A stretch of DNA of 39,499 bases from a virus: the IMG/VR virus record IMGVR_UViG_3300047551_002958, positions 1 through 39,499 of that record; one strand, written 5' to 3'. Shown here one piece after another: positions 28,715-36,600 of the stretch. The notes beneath the pieces were generated by a model. That model was not told the DNA's origin. It made no database searches and saw only the letters and a list, made by a program, of their open reading frames with translations. The number at the start of each line of letters is the position of its first letter. Position 1 is the first letter of the stretch. The translations under genes and the position numbers were made by a program.

Positions 28715-29296
28715 CTAACACTTTGCTAGGGTTACTTTTTCCTGTTGCTGTTGGTATTTGCCAGAGCGATCGTCATAGGTAATGTCGCACGGTTCCCCCT
28801 GAAGGAATAGTGCTTGAACTATCCCCTCATTGGCATAAATACGGCAGTCTGCACTGGAAGCATTCGATATTTCGATCGTCAAAAACCCCCTCCATCCCGC
28901 TTCACCAGGGGTTAGGTTGGCGATAATGCCGCAACGTGCATAAGTGCTTTTGCCAATGAACAGACAGGTAATATTTTTGGGAATATCCAGGTATTCCATG
29001 GCCACGCCCAACCCATAGGAATGAGCAGGCAGAATAAAGTAGTCCCCAAACTCGTCAGTGTGCAGTTCCGCTTCCTCCAGGCAGCGATCGTCAAAGCGTT
29101 TAGGGTTTACCACTAACCCTGGTACCTTCCTGAACAAGAGGAATTGCTTAGGGGATAGCCGCAGATCGTAACCGTAGGACGAGAGCCCAAAGGAAATAAC
29201 AGGGGTAGACTCTGCAACCCTGACTAGGGACGGTGTAAACGGAACGATCGCGCCTTCGAGTGCAATTCGTCTAATTTGGGAGTCATTTAGGAGCAT
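28715..29296 (-). CDS. dcd: dCTP deaminase
   Basis: A 193-residue dCTP deaminase converting dCTP to dUTP, or directly toward dUMP in bifunctional forms. Marks: LSSYGYDLRLS, FILPAHSYGLGVAMEYLDIP, the active-site IGKSTYARCGI, TPGEAGWRGFLTIEISN with catalytic Glu, and the closing YDDRSGKYQQQQEKVTL. Length and order match the family. It supplies thymidine precursors during phage replication. It is coupled to the zinc-ribbon gene downstream and separated from the hub gene by 2 bp. Confidence 0.92.
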   Translation of the reverse strand: MLLNDSQIRRIALEGAIVPFTPSLVRVAESTPVISFGLSSYGYDLRLSPKQFLLFRKVPGLVVNPKRFDDRCLEEAELHTDEFGDYFILPAHSYGLGVAMEYLDIPKNITCLFIGKSTYARCGIIANLTPGEAGWRGFLTIEISNASSADCRIYANEGIVQALFLQGEPCDITYDDRSGKYQQQQEKVTLAKC

Positions 29297-29298
29297 TT

Positions 29299-30558
29299 TT
29301 AGCCGGCATCGATAGGTGTTGAGGCGAATTTGTCAGGAGTTGGGATATACGGCTCCCCCTGGAAATTCACCACGTTATTGTACCTGAAGCAGTTTCGCAG
29401 GGTTTTGTCACACCCTGTGGCTATTTGCAGTGTGGTTCCGGGGGCAATGTTAAATGGGGTGGACTCAAACAGAACGATCGTGTTGTTGGAGTAGCTGGCA
29501 ACCTCCCGGATCACCCCGGCATTGTTGCCACTGGTAAAGGTGACAGTGCCATAGGTGAACCATCCGTCGGGGGCGTTGGTGTAGTTAGCCCCGGTTCCTG
29601 GCAGTTCAATAATTCCATAGAATGCCTCGGATCCGGTGACATCGTTCCACTTGCCAGGGGCAAACGTGGTATAGAGGTGAACTTTTGTCTCGTTATTGCC
29701 TAGGTTGTTTGGTTCTCCGGTATTCCAGTTTGTGTAGGTTACGGGTTCACCACTACTCCACTCAAACTGCCCCGTAATGCTGTTTTTGTAGAGTCCGATC
29801 CACAGTAATTCCTCTCCACTGTTGTCAAATAGCGACAGCAAACGATCGTTTTCAGCCTGGCTGCGTACTGTTACAAGGTGTCCCCCTAGTCCAACGGCTT
29901 CTGCTTCGGCATCGGCCCACGACTTAGCGGTACTGGTAAGGGTGATCGTTGTTTGTACTGGCGGGAGGACAATATTGGCATTGCTCAGGGTGAAGGTGCG
30001 ACGATCGGCTGCTGCGACAACGCTCAGGTTGTAGGTGTAGTTGGCAATATTCACACCACAGCGACTATCCCCAAACCTAGCGCGGCACAGCTTTGAGGTA
30101 ATGGATCCGACTTTGTTGTTTAGCAGGTATTCAAACCCCCTGGCCTCGAACGTGTAGCGAAGGTTGGAGCGTGTCACCTTACCCAGTATGGCCCGGTACA
30201 GGACGATATGCTTTGCAGGGTTTTCGGTGAGGGTGGTAGGGAGATCCAAAACATTTACCAGAAAGCATTCCAACCTTGCAAAGTCATACAGGCCACGATC
30301 GAGATCCGCTTCGGTAATGGCGGGGGAGTCTAGGATCGCTTCTAGGCTTTGGTTTTGGCTATTCCAACCTAGTTCAGTGTCTACGGCGCTGGGGCGGTAA
30401 CCGCCTAGGGCTTGGTAGGTTCCATCAATGTAGAGATCTCGATCGTAGCTGGTGAGCCGCAGGACAGTGTTATCGGCCCGGGTGAGTTTCCAACACCACG
30501 TTAGGCATTGGGTGGGGCTGGCTAGGGCTGCTTTTAGGTTGGCGTGGAGGTTCAGCAT
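29299..30558 (-). CDS. Tail hub protein (DUF2163-like) with inserted C-type lectin domain
   Basis: A 419-residue protein. Residues 1-180 match the gp84/DUF2163 N-terminal pattern (SPTQCLTWCWKLTRADNTVL, RFGDSRCGVN near 161-170). The C-terminal 325-410 is the BR0599-like part (WFTYGTVTFTSGNNAGVIRE, GCDKTLRNCFRYNNVVNFQG). Between them residues about 203-319 are a C-type lectin fold: SWADAEAEAVGLGGHLVTVR, LLWIGLYKN, EPNN (282-285), KWND (303-306) and FYGIIEL. EPN and WND are the calcium and sugar ligands of mannose-type lectins. This suggests a host glycan-binding hub. It is divergent from the tape measure gene. Confidence 0.85.
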   Translation of the reverse strand: MLNLHANLKAALASPTQCLTWCWKLTRADNTVLRLTSYDRDLYIDGTYQALGGYRPSAVDTELGWNSQNQSLEAILDSPAITEADLDRGLYDFARLECFLVNVLDLPTTLTENPAKHIVLYRAILGKVTRSNLRYTFEARGFEYLLNNKVGSITSKLCRARFGDSRCGVNIANYTYNLSVVAAADRRTFTLSNANIVLPPVQTTITLTSTAKSWADAEAEAVGLGGHLVTVRSQAENDRLLSLFDNSGEELLWIGLYKNSITGQFEWSSGEPVTYTNWNTGEPNNLGNNETKVHLYTTFAPGKWNDVTGSEAFYGIIELPGTGANYTNAPDGWFTYGTVTFTSGNNAGVIREVASYSNNTIVLFESTPFNIAPGTTLQIATGCDKTLRNCFRYNNVVNFQGEPYIPTPDKFASTPIDAG

Positions 30559-30604
30559 TTTGAAAGTAGGAATAGAATAAAGAAACTAATGCGATCGGTA
30601 GGTT

Positions 30605-33600
30605 GTGGATATGGCAGGGACTCAAAAAACGTATCAGGTGCGGTTTGAGGTTAGGGGGTTTAGTGCGGTTGCCAAGTCTTTTTCTGCACTGAATAAGGAC
30701 ATGGAGCAAACCCTAAAATCCTACCGAACGATCGGAAATGTGCAGGCTAGGGATAGTCGGGGACGCTTTGTTAAAAACCGCTTTGCTTTGAGTTCAAATA
30801 ATAGGTTTTCTCAGTCTGAAAATTCTACCCGTTTCTCCTCACAGGGCGGGCTACTTTGGGATAGGCAAAGGGGAGCATCCGTAGAACGCACGGCGATCGA
30901 ATATGCTGCAAATATCCAGGGCAGCATTATTGGGGAACATATCTCTAAGGCGCTTAGGGTTACCAGCGATCGTCGTCAAAACATTGCGGGAACCAGAACG
31001 GTATTAAGGGACGCTTTTGAATTTGCCCTAACGTCTACTATGTCTGGAGCCTTTCAGAGAATGGGGGAGGCTGCTATTGCTGATCCTATTCTGAATGCAA
31101 TGCGACAGGCATTCCAGGAAAACCGCAAACTAGAAAAAAGAGGTATTCATCCAGCAATTAAAGGCGGTTCTTCTGGTATTGGCTTTGCTGCCAAATCAGT
31201 CGCTTTTGGCGGACTCCAATTAATTGGATCTAAATTCTCTGAAGTTCTTACAGAAGACTTAATGAGAGGCTTCAAAAGAGGATTTGAGAAAACAGGAAAG
31301 AACCGGGCGGTTAATTTTGAAAAACTTGGGGAGTCTGCCGGTAGTTTTGTTTCGGATCCATTGGCAGTAGCTAAAGACAAAATCCGTGAACGCAAAATTT
31401 CTAAACTAGATGATTCACTTGCGGAAGCCGAAAAATTATCTAGGGATCAAAAAGTCACAGTAAAACCTGGAAAAGTTAAAGTTTTTACCGTGGGAGGACT
31501 GGGCGGATCAGGTATTGCTGACTATAACGAAAACTTAGCAAGAATTGGTATTAATCCAGATATTGCGGATATTGAAAACACCGAAAACCCCCACACTGGG
31601 ACAAATATCCCACTTTCTGATCCACTTCGATTTGCGTCTGATGCGATTCTCAATAAATACGTCACAAATGAAATTGTAAAAGGGCAAAACCAAGATGCAA
31701 TTAATCTAGCTGCTAAAGTCATTGCTGCAAGGCGGGAAAACCCAAATGCAAGGATTAATCTGTTAGGACATAGCGCTGGCGCTGACATTGTTCAACAGGC
31801 TATTGCAATTTTAGAAAAAGGTGGCTATGCAGACAATGTTCAGGGTATTGGTGTAGGTGGAATTAATATTGGCACAGGCTTTGATGTCAAAAATTTCAGG
31901 AATATTGCGGGAGACAATGACTATGTGGTTAAGGCTACATCAGCGATCGGCAGCCAGCCAACCGCGACGGACTATGGGCAAGTCTCGAAACTAGGAGATC
32001 ACAAGCTCAGAACCTATTTTGCCCATCCTGATTTTATTAAGTCCCTAGATAAAGATTTGCAGCCCACCGCTGTCGCTAAAATTCTGGACAATTTTTACGA
32101 GGACATGATCCAGGAGTATGGCAATGAAGCCTTGCCGGTTCTGGAAGAAGCATTAAGGGATGGTCTAAAATTTGCAGGAGAATTTGATCGGAATTTTGGT
32201 AACGAAGAAACCGATCGCATTAATCAGGTTTTGGCTAAATACCATCAACAACTGGGTATGCCTCACCAGGGCATTAATGCCAAAGCTAACCCTGCATCGA
32301 TCGTTAATCGTCAGTTTGAACGAATAGAGGAAGTTCGATCTCTATTTCGAGGAATCCATCAACAACCGGATCGGGGTTCTCCTCAGCAAAGTTACCAGGT
32401 AATGAGCCCGGATCCGCTGAGTCCGTTGAACTACCAGTTCATGCAACCGGATCCGCTTAACCCTGTACCGCTGACTACGAATGCGGTGAACAGGGTCGAT
32501 CAAGGCAATGTGGATCAACAGTTCGATCGTGTTGCGGAAATGATGGCGGGAGCCAAGGAACGGGCGCGGGCAATGTTGCCATCCCAGTTGGCAGCACGGC
32601 AGCAAGGCGCTCCAGTGCGATCGAATGATGTACCTCAGTTGGTTGTGGCCTATCAACAGAAAATTATTCGATCGTTCAAGGAAAACCTAAAGGCTCAAAT
32701 GGAGTCTATGTTTGCCTCAATGGAGGCGTTAGCACAGTCTCCAACGGATGATGGGGGAGATGAGTTTGCTAACCAGTTACGGCTGACTATTCGGCAACGG
32801 GCAAAGGGTATTTTTGCAGCTTATACCCAGGCAATTCGGGCACTAGAGGGGGTTTCGGTTTCGGCTGATCAGGTAGATAACACCACCTTGGATCAGGTGA
32901 AGACAGACTTTAACGCGATCGTTTCTGAGTTTCAGCAGGCAGTGACTGAGCGGGTAGTGGAGACGATCGGGACGTTGGATGCACTGGCTCAGTCCTATGC
33001 GTCCGAGGCTCCGGCGGCAGTGGCGGGCGCTGGTGGTAACCGTTTTGTTGAGGACTTCAACGCGCAGATCGACGATCAGGTAATGACGTTCCAGGCAAAC
33101 CTAGATCGGTTGTTTGGGCAAGTTTTGGAGACTAACGCCAAGAAATTGGACGATCTGGCTGCGTTGCGGGCGCAAATGGGGTTACCCCGGTTAGCCTCTC
33201 AGCGATCGTTGGGCGATCGATATGGGGAGCGGTTACAGGGGTTAATTCAGGGGGCAAAAACTTCGGCGGGGCAACGGATCCGAGGGCTAATTCCGGGCTT
33301 TGAAAGCATGGATCCCAAGCAGCGATCGGAGCAATTGAAAAAACTGCGTTCCGAAATGGCGGCGGGGCTTAACGAGTTCCGGCGGCAGATGGCGGCGGGA
33401 GATAGTGCCACGGCCCGCAAACTGGGAGAGTCGTTAGTGCAGCGTATTGAGGCGGTACGGGCGGCTTACGACGATCTGAGTAAGAACTTTACTGGAGACA
33501 AACGGGCGATCGGAGGCTCCAAGGCTCAACTCACGAAATTATCTAAGGAGTTGCAACAGGGGTTACAGAGTATTGCTGCTAACGCCACTGGTAGTCTGGC

Positions 33601-36600
33601 GGGGGAAATTGAGAGCGAACTGAATGCGATCCAGGCGGCGGGCGCGGGCATCGGTGATGCACTCATTGAAGGAACAGAGGACAGCTTAGAAATATCCTCT
33701 CCGTCTAAGGTGTTCCAACGCATTGGCGCAAACATTGCCAGAGGTTTAGGCATTGGGCTACGGGAAAACCTGGAAGAAGTCAAACAAGATCTCACCGATA
33801 ACCTGAGTGAATTAGGCGAAGAATCTGCATTTCAAGCCACGCGGGTAGTCAACAAATTCAACGACACGGGAGGATTCCCAGGCTTAGACGAAAAGGCGGC
33901 TGAAGGTATTGACTTAGTGCGCGATCGTTTAAGTGGGTTAGCTGAGGAATTTCCCGCCATTGGGCAACTGGTGCAGATCGCTACACAATTTGGGGGATCG
34001 ATCGCTCTACTGATGGGGGCATTCTCCGGGCTAGGGAAGATTCTACAACTGTCAGGGTTTAGCACCTTCATTAGTGCCATTGCCACATTGCCAGACACCG
34101 CAGCGGACGCGGGACGGGAACTGCAAAGCCTTGCTATTGCCTTTGAGTCTGTCACTGGCTCCAGTGCCCTGTCCGCTGACGCAATGGAGTATATCAGTCG
34201 GACTGCTGAGAAATTTGGGATCAGTATCCGTAGTGCAGAAGAGGCCTATTTGGGGCTAGTGGCTACCACTAGGGGGACTGAATTAGAGGGACTGCAAACC
34301 GATACCATTTTTGAGGCTTTTGCCCAAACCGCTGCATTACGCGGGCTAGATGAGCAGCAACAGCAGCAAATGTTTACTGCGGTGCAACAGGTTTTAGGAA
34401 AAGGAAAGTTGAGTGCTGAAGAGGTGCGGGGGCAATTAGGGGAAATTCCAGCACTGGCCTTTCAGCAAACCCTGGCAGAGTCCCTGGGGGTGAACCTACA
34501 GCAGTTGGACAAGCTTTTGAGCAGTGGCAGTCTCCAGAGTGACGCGATATTTAAAGTGGCTCAACAGTATGCCTCTGCTAACGCTCAGATGGCAGGCAGC
34601 GCTGAAACTGCACAGGCAGCGATCACCCGTTTAGATAATGCCGTCATCAAGCTTCAGCGATCGTTTGGTTCTCAATTCTTAGAAATTCAGCGGAAAGGTG
34701 CCTTATTTTTTGCCGGGGCACTGGAGAAATTAGCCGGAGCCGCAGAAACGATCGTCAAGGTTTTCGGCACAGGCTTAGTCGTGGTTTTGGCAGATGTGGT
34801 TCTCAAGTTTTTTGCGTCCCATTTGGCTACAAAATTATTGAGGATAGCGCTTGTGGCATTGGGGAATGCCATTGCAAAACTAGGGCCATTACTAAGACAA
34901 ATGGCTGGGGGCATTGTGGCGGTTAACGTGGCGATCGAGCTTTGGAATGTTTCGCTCAAGCAGCTAGAGTTAGACGATGCTGAGAAGGGCATTTTGAACC
35001 TGAGCGATGCTTACACAAAACTAGGCGGATCGATCGAAGGTGTAACTGCCTCAACAGAGAGCATGAAAGTCGGGCTTCGTGAAATTGTAGAAGCCGCCCA
35101 GTCAGGGAACATTGGAAAGGCGCTTAGGCTGTTTGTTACCGCTGGCGCTGATGAAACGCGGGAAGACCTGAGTGGACTTGGGGGTTTCCTGGAGCGGTTT
35201 AAGATTCCCGGTGGGGGTGCGCTCCGGCGTTTCTTTGGCACCAGCACTGCTGAGGCAGATCTAAACCGGCGGTTAGCGTTTGCCAGCGCGGGTGGGGCCA
35301 CCTCTGCACAGGTACAGGTGGATCAGCAGCAGGCCATGAAAAGTGCCGATCGCATGATCCAAATTGAGCAGCAAATGGTAGCTATCAAAACCAGACGCGC
35401 CAGCCTGACAGCAGCGGATGGGGAGGAGCTAGAGCGTACCAATGAACTGCTGAAGGAATTGCGAGAGGAGTATAACGGCTACCTCCAACAGGTTTCTAAT
35501 GCACGGCAAAATACCCAGGCTCAGTTGACAGCTAGTAAGGCGATGCTAGACAGGCTCCGGGCCGATCGTGCAAAGGATGGGTTGTCTGAGCAGGAGAAGC
35601 GGCGGTTGGATGCCGCTATTCAGGAAACGGAACAGAATATCAGGGTTCTGGAAAATGGGCAGGACGCACTAGATCAGGCGGTTTCCCGATTGGATACCAG
35701 CCTGTCAACGTTCACTACCATCTTAGCCCGGACAGCGGAACGGATCGCCAATATTCGGGAGCGGCTGACGAATGAATTTAATGAGTATCGTGCTGCACTG
35801 ATCAAAACTGGACTAAGCCTAGGCTCTGGCGATCAAACGATCCGACTGGAACTCGATCGGGCGGACTTCCGGGAGTTGGAGGCATGGATCCGCACTCTAC
35901 GGCAAGAGTCTCAGCGGTTAACTGAGCAATTACAGGGGCCGGACTTACAACCCCAGGTTGAAAACCTACGGAAAGCGGCATTGGAAGAAAATGTTGAGTT
36001 CGGATCGGCATTTTTCCAACGGATAGCCAACGATACCAGCGCTGAGAACCGGGAAGCGGCTCAGGCACTCCTCCAACTTCAGGATCTGGAGAACCAAATT
36101 GCTGAAGGTGAGGTGCAATTAGCCCAAAACACCCTTCAGGCACGGCAAACGATCCGGGATCTGAACCGACAGATCGCAGACTTCATTCAACAGTTGACCG
36201 CTGAACTGGATGGGTTGTTAGTAGATCTGAGGGAGCAGGTTCTGAACCTAGCCCAAAGTTTGCGGCGCACCCAACTCCAAAAGGCGATCGTTGGGGGCTC
36301 CAAGGGGCTGTTTGGTAGTGTGGTGGGGAGTGTTCAGGGGTTCCTGGATGCGGCGGGACAGTTGGCGCAACAATATCTAGGGCAGGAGCGCAGAAAGCTA
36401 GAGTTTGAGCAGAAAAAATACGATCTAGGAACCCGTATGCGGGAGTTCATCGACTCGATCGGTGGGGCTACGGACGCGGTTCAGAAGTTTATCCAGGCGT
36501 TGGGTGGAGGGAGCGCTGGTGCTGCTGTACCATCCACAGCTAGAGGGGGTGAAACATTCCTAGGCATTACGGGGAACTCAGGAAGAAGTACGGGGCCACA

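Noticed and set aside
29600-29950. Diversity-generating retroelement variable region in the lectin domain
   Set aside because: No reverse transcriptase, no template repeat and no adenine-rich variable pattern could be seen in the window.
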